A DNA stretch of 64,000 bases from Geomonas oryzae (GCF_004117875.1 NZ_RAHW01000002.1:744001-808000), one strand, 5' to 3'. Numbered from the stretch's first letter, positions 10,193 through 18,953 are shown. Notes: generated by a model not told the origin, from the letters alone. Program-made: numbers and translations.

Positions 10193-10897
10193 ATGCAAAA
10201 GGTGAAAACCGACGGCGGCCGCCCCCGCATCCTCGTGGTCGACGACGAGGCGGCCATACTGCGCTTCCTGAAGAGCGCTTTGCCGGGCGAGGAGTACTCG
10301 CTGCACTTCGCAGAGAACGGCCACGCCGCGCTTGCCGCCGCCGCTGCGGCGCGTCCCGACCTCGTCCTGCTCGATCTCGGGCTTCCCGACCTGGACGGCG
10401 TGGAGGTGATCAGGCGGATCCGCGAATGGTCCACGCTTCCCATCATCGTGCTCTCGGTGCGCGACCGCGAGGACGACAAGGTGGCGGCACTAGACGCAGG
10501 CGCCGACGACTACCTGGTGAAACCGTTCGGGGTGGCGGAACTGCAGGCGAGGATCAGGGTGGTGCTGCGCCGCTCGCTGCAGCAGGCCCCCGAGCCGGTC
10601 TACCGCTTCGACGAGCTGGAGATCGATCTGCAGCGGAGAAAGGTCACGCGCGCCGGGACCGAGATCCAGCTCACCCCCACCGAGTACGACCTGCTGCGCC
10701 TGTTGGCGAACCACGCGGGAATGGTGCTCACCCACGGCCAAATCCTGAAAAAGGTATGGGGTAGCGCCTACGCCGACCAGCAGAACGTGCTCAGGGTGAC
10801 CATGAGCAACCTGCGCCAGAAGATAGAGCCCGTCCCCTCCCGCCCCCGCTACATCATCACCGAGCTCGGCGTCGGCTACCGGCTGAAGTCGGCGTAA
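10193..10897 (+). CDS. kdpE: Response regulator of kdp operon (KdpE)
   Basis: A 234-residue OmpR/PhoB-family regulator. The receiver domain (about 12-125) has acidic residues in VVDDE, phospho-acceptor D61 in LLDLGLP and the conserved lysine in LVKPF. A winged-helix DNA-binding domain occupies the C-terminal 100 residues and ends ELGVGYRLK. It lies 16 bases after kdpD with an AAGGAAGG ribosome site, and is the last gene of the kdp unit. Confidence 0.97.
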   Translation: MQKVKTDGGRPRILVVDDEAAILRFLKSALPGEEYSLHFAENGHAALAAAAAARPDLVLLDLGLPDLDGVEVIRRIREWSTLPIIVLSVRDREDDKVAALDAGADDYLVKPFGVAELQARIRVVLRRSLQQAPEPVYRFDELEIDLQRRKVTRAGTEIQLTPTEYDLLRLLANHAGMVLTHGQILKKVWGSAYADQQNVLRVTMSNLRQKIEPVPSRPRYIITELGVGYRLKSA

Positions 10898-11008
10898 CAG
10901 CCCTCCGCCGGTCGCCCCGCCCGAAGTCTCACCAAAACTTTCACGTCTTCGTAACACAACCACAAGAATTCTCACTTATGCTGCGGCCATCTCTAAGGAG
11001 GAGGCCAC

Positions 11009-12199
11009 ATGCAGCAAAGCCGTGCCAGGCTGGCCGACATAAGCAGGCGTGCCGTCGGCGCCCCGCCGCACCTTCCGGTGCAGGGAGTGCTTACCCTGTT
11101 TCAAAGGGACCCCGATCTGCTGAGCGTAGTCATCGAGGATGGGGGGGACTTCCGGGGGTGCGTGAACCGCAAGGAGCTACTGACCCTGTTGAGCCGCCCC
11201 TTCGCCATGGAACTCTACGCGAAGAAACCGGTGCTCACCCTCATGCAGGACCTGAAGGGGAAACGGATCGTGCTCCCGCCGGAGCTCGACGTGAACGAGG
11301 CCGCGGTGCGGCTCCTATCACTCGACCCCACCCTGCAAACCGACGCCTTCGCCCTGGTGGACGAAACGCGCTGCCGCGGCGTCGTCTCCGTTTCCGACCT
11401 GATGATGGCGGTGGCCGAGCGGCAAAAGGAGCTGCTGGGCGCGCTTGACCGCCTGAGTTCCCGCCTGCGCGAGGAGGTTGCCCTCGGCATGAAGATCCAG
11501 CAGGACCTCCTCCCCCCGCCCGACTATCATTTCGGCAGCCTGACCGTCGGGGCCGGGATAGCCACCTGTTCCGAAATCGGCGGCGACTTCTTCGATTATT
11601 TCAATGCGGGAGACCAGGTGCTCGGCATGGTGATCGCGGACGTAAGCGGCCACGGCGTGCAGGCCGGCATGGTCACCACCGCAGCCAAGGCGAGTCTCCA
11701 CACCCTGGTATCCCTCGGCGTAACCACCCCTTCAGGGCTTCTTTCCGGCATGAACAGGGCGATTCTCGCCACGGCGCGCCGCAGCATCCTGATGACCTGC
11801 CTGATCGCCTGCGTGGACATGGGCCGAGGGGTGATCACCTTCGCCAACGCCGGACACAATTACCCGCTTCTGCTGCGTGAGGGGGTGGCGCGCGCCGAGC
11901 TGCTGGAGACGGAGTCCGGGTTCCCGCTCGGGTTCGACCGCAAGGCCTGCTACCCGGAAACGAGCACCGCGTTTTCCCCCGGCGACCTTCTTTTTCTTTA
12001 CACGGACGGCCTGGTGGAAAGCGCGCCCCCAGGGGGGGAGGAGTTAGGCTACGGGCGGCTGCAAGAGCTGCTGGTCCGCGGCAGGGAGCTTGCCGTGGGG
12101 CGGATGCACGACTACCTCATGAGCGCCGTGGCGGGCTTTACCGGGAGCGGAGCGTTGGAGGACGACGTCACCACCCTGGCCGCCCGCTTCGACGGCTAA
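11009..12199 (+). CDS. PP2C/SpoIIE-type serine phosphatase
   Basis: A 396-residue protein. The first 150 residues resemble a CBS-like ligand-binding region (SVVIEDGGDFRGCVNRKEL, DAFALVDETRCRGVVSVSDL). A short helical linker leads to a PP2C/RsbU-type phosphatase domain (about 155-395) with metal-binding aspartates in GGDFFDYF and VIADVSGHG, then FANAGHNYP and LEDDVTTLA. Such enzymes dephosphorylate STAS anti-sigma antagonists in partner-switching. AGGAGGAGG precedes the ATG. The anti-sigma-like and STAS-like genes downstream fit this role, although a 177-base gap with a palindromic repeat lies between. Confidence 0.9.
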   Translation: MQQSRARLADISRRAVGAPPHLPVQGVLTLFQRDPDLLSVVIEDGGDFRGCVNRKELLTLLSRPFAMELYAKKPVLTLMQDLKGKRIVLPPELDVNEAAVRLLSLDPTLQTDAFALVDETRCRGVVSVSDLMMAVAERQKELLGALDRLSSRLREEVALGMKIQQDLLPPPDYHFGSLTVGAGIATCSEIGGDFFDYFNAGDQVLGMVIADVSGHGVQAGMVTTAAKASLHTLVSLGVTTPSGLLSGMNRAILATARRSILMTCLIACVDMGRGVITFANAGHNYPLLLREGVARAELLETESGFPLGFDRKACYPETSTAFSPGDLLFLYTDGLVESAPPGGEELGYGRLQELLVRGRELAVGRMHDYLMSAVAGFTGSGALEDDVTTLAARFDG

Positions 12200-12215
12200 A
12201 AACCGTTCAACCGTG

Positions 12216-12326
12216 CCCTCTCCCTCCGGGAGAGGGTGCCCGAAGGGCGGGTGAGGGCGCGGCCACTCCGTAAGGGGATTGCATCTGCCGACGCCCTCAC
12301 CCTAGCCCTCTCCCGGGGGGAGAGGG
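12216..12326. repeat. Palindromic interspersed repeat, family 2 copy 1
   Basis: An intergenic element of about 110 bases built of nested inverted repeats (CCCTCTCCCTCCGGGAGAGGG at one end with a matching CCCTCTCCC...GAGAGGG at the other, and GGGCGGGTGAGGGCG paired with CGCCCTCACC). Its reverse complement matches 52551-52663 almost throughout. It sits between the phosphatase and the anti-sigma-like gene and could fold into a large hairpin in RNA. No coding capacity was seen. Confidence 0.85.
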
Positions 12327-12376
12327 AACATGGACCTCCATAGCGAAAGACGATGACCGACTACAGGGAGAAACAA

Positions 12377-13330
12377 ATGCAAAATGTCACCGTGCTATAC
12401 AGCGATGAGACGGACCGCAAGGGATGGAACGAGGCTTTCCGGGGGATGTCGCACGTCATGACCGTAACCGCGGAGAACGGCCTGACCGGGGTGCTGGAAG
12501 GCCTGCGCGCCATGAGGGAGAACCTGCGCGTGGCGGTGATTTCCTCACGGCTGTACCCGTACCCACACCCGGGACTGGTCGGCTTGCTGCGCGAGCTGAA
12601 CCCGGACCTGGAGGTGCTCCTGATCTCGCGGGAGGCTTGTGCACCGCCGCTTAAGCCCCTGCTCGAGGACCGTATCAGACACCTCTGCATTTTGCCGGGA
12701 CAGGAAGGGGTGCACGAGGACCGACTCCCGGCGGTGATCGACATGCTGCTCAAGCAGCGTGGCTGGGACATCTCCTGCTGCCTCAAAGAGGGAACCGTGC
12801 TGCACTCCTACCGGTTGAGCTCCAGCGACGACAAGGAGGACCTGATCGCGAAGCTCGAAGAGCTCCTTTCCGGCGAGGGCGAAGAGATGGAACTGCTCAG
12901 GCAAAAAGGTGCGCTGCTCGCCGACGAGCTCCTGGAGAATGCAATGTACGACGCCCCCCGAAGCGGCTGCGGGGACCGTCTTTTCAGCAAGGGAGAGCGG
13001 CGCAGCATGCTGCCGCGGGAGGACATCGTCTTCAGCTTCGGCTTCGACGGCGAGACCCTGTCGCTCGCCCTCACCGACAACTGGGGCAGCCTGGACCCGG
13101 ACGAGGTGCTCGAGTACCTGACCCGAAATGAAGAGGATGTGCTCGATTGCGGGGACCCCGGCGGCCGTGGCCTCTTCATCGTTTGGCGCTTCCTGGATCG
13201 CTTCCACGTCGCCGTGACGCCGGGCCACTTGACCAGGGTCGGCGGCCAATTGCATCTAAGGTCAACACTTACCCCCGAAGCGCCGCGGGGGTTCCACATC
13301 ATGAACGGTTGTGAGGAGGTAGCTGCATGA
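12377..13330 (+). CDS. HATPase anti-sigma-like protein with receiver-like N-terminus
   Basis: A 317-residue protein. The N-terminal 120 residues look like a degenerate receiver/CheY-like fold (VTVLYSDETDRKGW, RVAVISSRLYPYP, LEVLLISR) without a clear phospho-acceptor. The C-terminal half (about 170-300) is a GHKL ATPase domain of the RsbW type: LADELLENAMYDAP (N box), LTDNWGSLDP (G1-like), GGRGLFIVWRFLD (G2). It probably sequesters a protein partner, as anti-sigma kinases do. AGGGAG 6 bases before the ATG at 12377 favours this over an ATG 24 bases earlier. It overlaps the next gene by ATGA. Confidence 0.85.
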   Translation: MQNVTVLYSDETDRKGWNEAFRGMSHVMTVTAENGLTGVLEGLRAMRENLRVAVISSRLYPYPHPGLVGLLRELNPDLEVLLISREACAPPLKPLLEDRIRHLCILPGQEGVHEDRLPAVIDMLLKQRGWDISCCLKEGTVLHSYRLSSSDDKEDLIAKLEELLSGEGEEMELLRQKGALLADELLENAMYDAPRSGCGDRLFSKGERRSMLPREDIVFSFGFDGETLSLALTDNWGSLDPDEVLEYLTRNEEDVLDCGDPGGRGLFIVWRFLDRFHVAVTPGHLTRVGGQLHLRSTLTPEAPRGFHIMNGCEEVAA

Positions 13331-13650
13331 ATCTGGCAAATTACGTATCAAACGGAGAGGACTGCTTCATCCTGGAGGGGATCATCGACGCGCACGCCGA
13401 AGACGCGCTGAAAGAGATCCCGAAAAAGGTCAAACACCCGGTGGCGCGGTTCGACTTCAGCCTGGCCGGCCGCATCAACTCCATGGGGATCGCCCTCATC
13501 CTGCGCTGCTTCAAGGAGATCAGCGACAAGGCCGAAATCCGCATCGAGGGGCTGAACCAGACGCACAGCATGCTATTCAAGATGACCGGTGTATTCCTGC
13601 TGGCGGCACCGGTAAAGGCCCCGGTTGGGCGGAAGGAGGGGACGGCGTGA
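13327..13650 (+). CDS. STAS-domain-like anti-sigma antagonist
   Basis: A 107-residue single-domain protein. It reads like a STAS fold: an early beta hairpin (DCFILEGIIDA), a hydrophobic strand ARFDFSLAGRINSMGIALILRC holding the serine position normally phosphorylated in such proteins (S45 or S51), and AEIRIEGLNQTHSMLFKMTGV. Stop/start overlaps with the anti-sigma-like gene before it (ATGA) and the 48-residue gene after it (GTGA) show tight translational coupling. No sigma factor gene is adjacent, so the final target is unknown. Confidence 0.75.
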   Translation: MNLANYVSNGEDCFILEGIIDAHAEDALKEIPKKVKHPVARFDFSLAGRINSMGIALILRCFKEISDKAEIRIEGLNQTHSMLFKMTGVFLLAAPVKAPVGRKEGTA

Positions 13651-13793
13651 AGGTGATCAACTACTTGTTCGGAAGGCTCTTTCACGACATGGACCGGCCG
13701 CTCGAAAGGCTGCGGGAAATTCGGGACTCTTACAGGGAGCTCAACGTGGAAATCTACGGCGAGCAGTTGGCCCGCATCCTGAACGAATGGTAA
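13647..13793 (+). CDS. 48-residue protein coupled to the partner-switching genes
   Basis: A GTG start at 13647 overlaps the stop of the STAS-like gene as GTGA, with GGAGGGG about 7 bases upstream. The frame runs 48 codons to TAA at 13791-13793. The product (begins MKVINYLFGRLFHDMDRP, ends LARILNEW) is charged and predicted mostly helical, with no signal peptide or cysteine. Position, coupling and ribosome site make it a likely real gene. It resembles no family I know. An accessory or partner of the phosphatase/anti-sigma/STAS set is an inference. Confidence 0.65.
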   Translation: MKVINYLFGRLFHDMDRPLERLREIRDSYRELNVEIYGEQLARILNEW

Positions 13794-13843
13794 CTGCATC
13801 CGCAGCCCGCACCGACGGACGGTTCATCACGGAGAACGAACAA

Positions 13844-15160
13844 ATGATGCAAGAGCGGTCAACGGACTGCCACGACAATTACAGCACCGACAGGGGCAGC
13901 ATGCCTTTGGACGACATCGCTCCCGTACCGATCCGGCGGCTGCGCAGCTTCACCGGTCTTTCCAGTCGACGCAATGACGTGAGTTCCATGCTCTCCGCCA
14001 CCATCGAAACAACCCTCGACGGCATCATGGCGGTCGACGCCGGCGGCGAAATCATCGCTTGCAACCGGCGCTTTCAGCAGATGTGGGAGATCGACGAGGA
14101 GATCCTGGCATCGGGGGACTCGAACCGGATGCTGATCTCCCTGCTCGGCCAGGTGCACGACCCGGTGCTCTTCTTCGAGAAGGTGACCGAGCTCTACTGG
14201 CAGCCCGACCTCGAGAGCTACGACCTGGTGGAATTGCGGGACGGCCGCTGGCTGGAGCGCTTTTCCAGGCCGCACTACGAGGACGGGAAGCTCGCCGGCA
14301 GGGTCTGGACCTTCCACGACATCACCGAACTGAAGAAGATGGAAAGCCAGTTGCTCCACGCGCAGAAGATGGAGGCGATCGGCACCCTCGCCGGCGGCAT
14401 CGCGCACGACTTCAACAACATCATGACCGCCGTCATCGGCTACACCGATCTGCTGATGATGGAATTCAACCCTCCCGCTCCTTTCAGGGGATTCCTCGAG
14501 AACATCCACAGCGCTTCGAACCGGGCCATCGCACTGGTGAGAAACCTGCTCGCCTACAGCAGACAGGAACCGGTCTACACCGCGCGCATGGATGGCAACA
14601 CCCTGGTGGAAAACATCGTGGTGCTGCTGGAAAGGCTGTCGGGCCAGTCCGTCACCTTCGAATGGCGTCCTTCCGGCTCACTGCAGACGGTGCTGGTGGA
14701 TCAAGCGCAGATGGAGCAGGTACTGGTGAACCTGGTGACCAACGCCCGGGATGCCATGCCGGAGGGTGGCAGGCTCACGGTGACGCTGGACGGTGCGCTC
14801 CTTGGAGCCGATGACGTGGACGCCCACGCGAAACCGGGCCACTACGTCCGCATCTCCGTCTCGGACACGGGTTCCGGCATCGACGAGGCCACACGGGCCA
14901 GGATCTTCGACCCCTTCTTCACCACCAAGGAGGTGGGCCAGGGAACGGGTCTCGGGCTGTCCATAAGCTACGGCATCGTGAAACGCCACGGCGGCTTCAT
15001 CAAGGTGGAAAGTGAAACCGGCAAGGGGACCACCTGCACGATCTTCCTCCCCAGGGCCGATGCCGCATGCCCGGAACATCATGAGGGGCGCCAGGGCGTA
15101 CAGGACCACCAAACGACAGGGGGACAGGCCCCTGCGGAGCCAGTCCCCACCCCCATTTAG
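13844..15160 (+). CDS. PAS-domain sensor histidine kinase
   Basis: A 438-residue soluble kinase. A PAS domain (about 49-163) is followed by a HisKA domain with H188 in [16 protein letters not shown] and a HATPase domain ([36 protein letters not shown]). It has no receiver domain or membrane segment. The frame is open upstream to an ATG at 13787 that overlaps the 48-residue gene. GGAG at 13831-13834 lies 9 bases before ATG 13844 and decides my choice, but 13787 is possible. It follows the partner-switching genes on the same strand, so it may feed that circuit. No cognate regulator is adjacent. Confidence 0.9.
   Translation: MMQERSTDCHDNYSTDRGSMPLDDIAPVPIRRLRSFTGLSSRRNDVSSMLSATIETTLDGIMAVDAGGEIIACNRRFQQMWEIDEEILASGDSNRMLISLLGQVHDPVLFFEKVTELYWQPDLESYDLVELRDGRWLERFSRPHYEDGKLAGRVWTFHDITELKKMESQLLHAQKMEAIGTLAGGIAHDFNNIMTAVIGYTDLLMMEFNPPAPFRGFLENIHSASNRAIALVRNLLAYSRQEPVYTARMDGNTLVENIVVLLERLSGQSVTFEWRPSGSLQTVLVDQAQMEQVLVNLVTNARDAMPEGGRLTVTLDGALLGADDVDAHAKPGHYVRISVSDTGSGIDEATRARIFDPFFTTKEVGQGTGLGLSISYGIVKRHGGFIKVESETGKGTTCTIFLPRADAACPEHHEGRQGVQDHQTTGGQAPAEPVPTPI
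15119..15149 (+). repeat. GGGGAC...GTCCCC repeat, family 3 copy 1
   Basis: A 31-base GC-rich inverted repeat (GGGGACAGGCCCCTGCGG then AGCCAGTCCCC) overlaps the last codons of the histidine kinase gene. A near copy occurs on the minus strand at 41972-42002. Since it encodes the C-terminal residues after the HATPase domain, the repeat may have been inserted there and extended the protein by a few residues. Confidence 0.6.
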
Positions 15161-15236
15161 ACCATCATCCTTACCCGCCTGAGCTCCTTTCGAACCGACC
15201 AAACAGCAGTAAAAGGTTCATAAACATTTAGCCAAT

Positions 15237-15254
15237 CTGTAACAACGCTGTAAC
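15237..15254 (+). promoter_or_regulatory. Candidate Pho box upstream of pstC
   Basis: Two direct repeats CTGTAAC at 15237-15243 and 15248-15254 are spaced 11 bases start to start, the pattern recognised by PhoB-type regulators. The site is about 110 bases before pstC. A similar site lies before pstS (21119-21139). No phoB or phoR gene is in the window. Confidence 0.75.
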
Positions 15255-15366
15255 ATTTCTCCGGCATCCTAGGACGCATTGAAGGTTCGAGCATGACGCG
15301 GCGGCCGCCCCCTTACCGGGGCATGCGGCAGCCCTTTACGGCTCGAAACGCTCCCGGAGGCAACAC

Positions 15367-16380
15367 TTGGACATTGACGTACGCAGTTCCTACTGCACCA
15401 GTGAAACGGAGAACGACGTGGCGCGAGCGACGACGAAAAGACGTGAGCCGGACACGGCGAAGAGGCTGAACGGGGACGCGGTATTCCGCTACCTCACCAC
15501 CTTTTTCGCCTTCAGCATCCTAGCGATACTCGCCCTCATGCTTTACGAGATGGCCGGTGAGAGCATGCCCGCCATCAAGGCGTTCGGGTGGAAATTCGTA
15601 AGTTCGAAGGACTGGGATGCCGTACAGGAGACCTTCGGCGCCCTCCCCTACCTGTACGGGTCGGTGGTTTCCTCGGTGCTGGCCCTTCTGCTCGCCACCC
15701 CCTTGAGCATCGGGGCGGCCCTCTTCATCACCGAGATCGCACCGGGGCGCCTGGGCTCCATCGTGGCGCCGCTCGTGGAACTGCTCGCGGCGATACCGTC
15801 GGTCATCTACGGCCTCTGGGGGGTGCTGGTCATGGCACCCTGGCTGCAGACCACGGTGCAGCCCTTCCTGATCGAGCACTTCGGCTTCATCCCGCTCTTT
15901 GAAGGAGCCCCTTACGGGGTCAGCATGCTCGCCGCCATCTTCATCCTGATGATCATGGTGGTCCCGATCATCACCTCGATCACCCGCGAGGTGCTCCTCG
16001 CCGTACCGCAGAACCAGAAGGAAGCGGCGATAGCGCTCGGCGCCACGCGCTGGGAGACCATCAAGATCGCCATCCTCCCCTACGGCAAGTCCGGCATCCT
16101 GGGCGCCGCGATCCTGGGGCTCGGCCGCGCCATCGGCGAGACCATGGCGGTCACCATGGTGATCGGCAACGCCCCGAACATCTCGCTCTCTCTTTTATCC
16201 CCGGCCTACACCATGCCGAGCGTCATCGCGAACGAGTTCGCCGAGGCGACGACCAAGCTGCACGCCTCCGCACTCATGGAGATCGGCCTCATCCTCATGG
16301 TGGTCACCCTGATCGTGAACGCACTGGCGAGACTTTTGATCTGGAGCGTCTCGCGTGAAGCCAAGGGAGGTGCGGCATGA
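15367..16380 (+). CDS. pstC: Phosphate ABC transporter permease PstC
   Basis: A 337-residue membrane permease of the high-affinity phosphate importer. About six hydrophobic spans occur after a hydrophilic N-terminal stretch of 40 residues. The cytoplasmic EAA loop reads KEAAIALGATRWETIKIAILP, with GLGRAIGETMAV after it. The start is a TTG at 15367, supported by GGAGG 6 bases upstream; no ATG fits as well. pstA overlaps its stop by ATGA. Confidence 0.96.
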   Translation: MDIDVRSSYCTSETENDVARATTKRREPDTAKRLNGDAVFRYLTTFFAFSILAILALMLYEMAGESMPAIKAFGWKFVSSKDWDAVQETFGALPYLYGSVVSSVLALLLATPLSIGAALFITEIAPGRLGSIVAPLVELLAAIPSVIYGLWGVLVMAPWLQTTVQPFLIEHFGFIPLFEGAPYGVSMLAAIFILMIMVVPIITSITREVLLAVPQNQKEAAIALGATRWETIKIAILPYGKSGILGAAILGLGRAIGETMAVTMVIGNAPNISLSLLSPAYTMPSVIANEFAEATTKLHASALMEIGLILMVVTLIVNALARLLIWSVSREAKGGAA

Positions 16381-17219
16381 TGAACGGCATGGCTTTCCGC
16401 AAAGTGAAGAATCACCTGATGAGCTTCGTCATGCTCGCCTGCACCCTGGCGGTGCTCATCCCGCTCGCGCTCATCTTCGTACACATCGTGAAGATGGGGA
16501 TCAGTTCGCTCTCGATCGACTTCTTCACCCACATCCCGGCCCCCACCGGTGAACCGGGGGGCGGCATGGCCAACGGGATGCTCGGCTCGCTCATCATGAT
16601 CGGCGGAGCGTCGCTGATCGGTCTTCCCATCGGCATCCTGGGCGCCATCTACCTCTCCGAGTTCGGCGGCTCGCGGATGTCGACGACGATCAGGTTCGCC
16701 GCGGACGTCCTCTCCGGCACCCCCTCGATCATCACCGGCATGGTCGCCTACACCCTGCTCGTGGTCCCGATGAAGGGCTTTTCCGGACTTGCCGGTGCCG
16801 TGGCGCTCGCCATGATCATGATTCCGATCGTGCTGCGCACCACCGAGGAGCAGTTGAAGATGGTCCCGGGGTCGCTCAGGGAGGCCTCGCTCGCCCTCGG
16901 CGTCCCCTTCTGGCGCACGAGCCTCAAGGTGACCCTTAGAAGCGCCATGTCCGGCGTGCTCACCGGCATCCTGCTCGCGGTGGCTAGGATCGCGGGCGAG
17001 ACCGCGCCGCTTCTTTTCACCGCCCTCGGCAACCAGTTCTGGAGCAAGAACGTCCTGCAGCCGATGGCCGCACTTCCCCTGCAGATCTTCAGCTTCGCCA
17101 TAGCGCCCTACGAGGACTGGCACAAACTGGCCTGGGCCGGGGCGCTGGTACTGGTAAGCGTCATGTTCGGCTTGAGCCTCACCGCCCGCTACTTCAGCAG
17201 AAGCAGACAGGCGCACTAG
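16377..17219 (+). CDS. pstA: Phosphate ABC transporter permease PstA
   Basis: A 280-residue second permease of the phosphate importer, with six predicted spans. The EAA-type loop [21 protein letters not shown] precedes [26 protein letters not shown], typical of PstA. It starts with ATG ATG overlapping the pstC stop. pstB follows after 37 bases. Confidence 0.96.
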   Translation: MMNGMAFRKVKNHLMSFVMLACTLAVLIPLALIFVHIVKMGISSLSIDFFTHIPAPTGEPGGGMANGMLGSLIMIGGASLIGLPIGILGAIYLSEFGGSRMSTTIRFAADVLSGTPSIITGMVAYTLLVVPMKGFSGLAGAVALAMIMIPIVLRTTEEQLKMVPGSLREASLALGVPFWRTSLKVTLRSAMSGVLTGILLAVARIAGETAPLLFTALGNQFWSKNVLQPMAALPLQIFSFAIAPYEDWHKLAWAGALVLVSVMFGLSLTARYFSRSRQAH

Positions 17220-17256
17220 TTCCACCCACGTTTTGACGGAAAAGACAGAGGATACG

Positions 17257-18015
17257 ATGAACAACAAGGTAAAACTGGAACAGGTAAACATACACTTCGG
17301 CAAGACCCACGCGGTGCGTGACATCAACATGAGCTTCCCGGAGAACAGCGTCACCGCCATCATCGGGCCGTCCGGGTGCGGCAAGTCGACCCTTTTGCGC
17401 TCCATGAACAGGATGCACGACCTGGTCCCCTCGGCACGGGTCACCGGCAAGATCCTCGTCGACAACGGCGACATCTACGACAGGGGTGTCGATCCCGTCG
17501 CCATCAGGCGCCGCGTCGGCATGGTGTTCCAGAAGCCGAACCCGTTCCCGGCGATGTCGATCTACGACAACGTCATCGCGGGCTACAAGCTGAACGGAAG
17601 GCTGCCGCGCGAGGAAGCGGACGAGATCGTCGAGAGCTGCCTGAAGCGCGTGGCGCTCTGGGACGAGGTTAAGGATCGCCTGAAAAGCAACGCGATGATG
17701 CTCTCCGGAGGGCAGCAGCAGCGCCTTTGCATCGCGCGCACCATCGCGGTGAAGCCCGAAGTGATCCTGATGGACGAGCCCGCCTCGGCTCTCGACCCGA
17801 TCTCGACCCTGAAGATCGAGGAACTGATCGAGGAGCTGAAGGAGCGCTACACCATCATCATCGTGACGCACAACATGCAGCAGGCCGCCCGCGTTTCCGA
17901 CTACACCGCCTTTCTCTACATGGGGGACCTGGTCGAGTGCGGCGAGACGAAGAAGATATTCACCACCCCGGAAGAAAAGCGCACCGAGGACTACATCACG
18001 GGCCGTTTCGGCTAA
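17257..18015 (+). CDS. pstB: Phosphate ABC transporter ATPase PstB
   Basis: A 252-residue ATPase that powers phosphate import. Walker [10 protein letters not shown] is at about 37-45, the ABC signature is [13 protein letters not shown], Walker B is [13 protein letters not shown], and the switch histidine is in [17 protein letters not shown] lies 5 bases before ATG 17257. An in-frame TTG at 17233 is less likely. phoU follows after 35 bases. Confidence 0.97.
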   Translation: MNNKVKLEQVNIHFGKTHAVRDINMSFPENSVTAIIGPSGCGKSTLLRSMNRMHDLVPSARVTGKILVDNGDIYDRGVDPVAIRRRVGMVFQKPNPFPAMSIYDNVIAGYKLNGRLPREEADEIVESCLKRVALWDEVKDRLKSNAMMLSGGQQQRLCIARTIAVKPEVILMDEPASALDPISTLKIEELIEELKERYTIIIVTHNMQQAARVSDYTAFLYMGDLVECGETKKIFTTPEEKRTEDYITGRFG

Positions 18016-18050
18016 CACATAAGAGCGCCACCAAGGAAAGCGGAGAAGAC

Positions 18051-18722
18051 ATGGAGAGAGAACATTTCAGCAGACAGTTCGACAACGAGCTGAATCAGAT
18101 ACGCGAGAAGCTCCTTGAGATGGGGGGGAAGGTCGAGGCGATGATCGCCAACGCCATGAAATCCCTCGTCGAGCGCGACACGGAACTCGCCGAGCGGACC
18201 ATCGCCTTCGATCACGAGATCAACACGCTCGAGATGGTGATCGACGAGAAGTGCCTGGAGGTTTTGGCCCGCCGTCAGCCCGCAGCGCGGGACCTGCGCT
18301 TCATCACCCTGGCGCTCAAGATCGTGACCGATCTGGAGCGTATCGGCGACCAGTGCGCCAACATCTGCAAGAGGGCGCGGGAGTTGAACCAGGAGCCGTC
18401 CCTGAAGCCGTACATAGACCTACCGCGCATGGCGCAGGCGGCTTCGGACATGGTGAAGGAGGCGCTCGACGCCTTCGTCCGCGGCGACGATGCCCTGGCC
18501 ATCAAGGTCTGCCAGGACGACCAGTGCGTCGACGAATTGAACGAGCAGATCCAGCGCGAGCTTTTGACCTTCATGATGGGAGATCCGAAGTGCATCAGCC
18601 GCGCCATGAAGATCATCCAGGTCTCCAAGGGGCTCGAGCGCATCGCAGACCACGCAACCAACATCGCGGAGATGGTCATCTTCATGATCAAGGGGAAGGA
18701 CATCCGGCATACCATCGCGTAA
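18051..18722 (+). CDS. phoU: Phosphate signalling protein PhoU
   Basis: A 223-residue all-helical protein with two PhoU repeats. The paired metal-binding motifs are IVTDLERIGDQCANI (first half) and VSKGLERIADHATNIAEMV (second half). It links the Pst transporter to the phosphate-sensing kinase and represses the regulon when phosphate is plentiful. The ATG at 18051 has GGAG 5 bases upstream. It ends the pstCAB-phoU unit. Confidence 0.96.
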   Translation: MEREHFSRQFDNELNQIREKLLEMGGKVEAMIANAMKSLVERDTELAERTIAFDHEINTLEMVIDEKCLEVLARRQPAARDLRFITLALKIVTDLERIGDQCANICKRARELNQEPSLKPYIDLPRMAQAASDMVKEALDAFVRGDDALAIKVCQDDQCVDELNEQIQRELLTFMMGDPKCISRAMKIIQVSKGLERIADHATNIAEMVIFMIKGKDIRHTIA

Positions 18723-18742
18723 GAACTTGAAAAAAATCTAGG

Positions 18743-18810
18743 CAAATCCCCCCTGTCCCCCCTTCGCAAAGGGGGGGACGTTAGGGCCCATGCAGCGTCT
18801 GCTTCGGGCT
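18743..18810 (+). repeat. GCAAATCCCC interspersed repeat, family 1 copy A
   Basis: Begins GCAAATCCCCCCTGTCC and continues into the perfect hairpin CCCCCCTTCGCAAAGGGGGG (8-bp stem, CGCA loop), then a degenerate tail ending near TGCTTCGGGC. It lies 20 bases past phoU. Further copies are at 25392, 25492 (partial), 44221 (reverse), 44395 and 46788. Confidence 0.85.
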
Positions 18811-18854
18811 TGATGGCTGGGCGGAATGGACTCATTGACAGAGTCGCCGAAGCG

Positions 18855-18948
18855 TCCCCGCCCCCGAAGGGGGAGGGACAGGGAGGGGGCGCGTAGCGTC
18901 GTTCTCCGGCGTCCCCCCTCCCAAACTCCCCCCTCCGGGGGGAGGAGT
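18855..18948. repeat. C/G-rich hairpin-forming intergenic sequence
   Basis: Stretches of C and G runs (CGCCCCCGAAGGGGGAGGG, later CCCCCCTCCGGGGGGAGGAG) can form two short hairpins. It lies between the family 1 repeat and the convergent terminator. It resembles repeat families 1 and 2 in composition but I found no second full copy. No gene is seen here. Confidence 0.5.
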
Positions 18949-18953
18949 GAATA

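Noticed and set aside
13625-13843. N-terminal extension of the PAS kinase frame
   Set aside because: It overlaps the STAS-like and 48-residue genes, has no PAS-like content and no ribosome site; ATG 13844 has GGAG at good spacing.
18743-18810. CRISPR array suspected from repeated CCCCTTCGCAAAGGGG sequences
   Set aside because: Copies are kilobases apart, not regularly spaced, and no cas genes are present.
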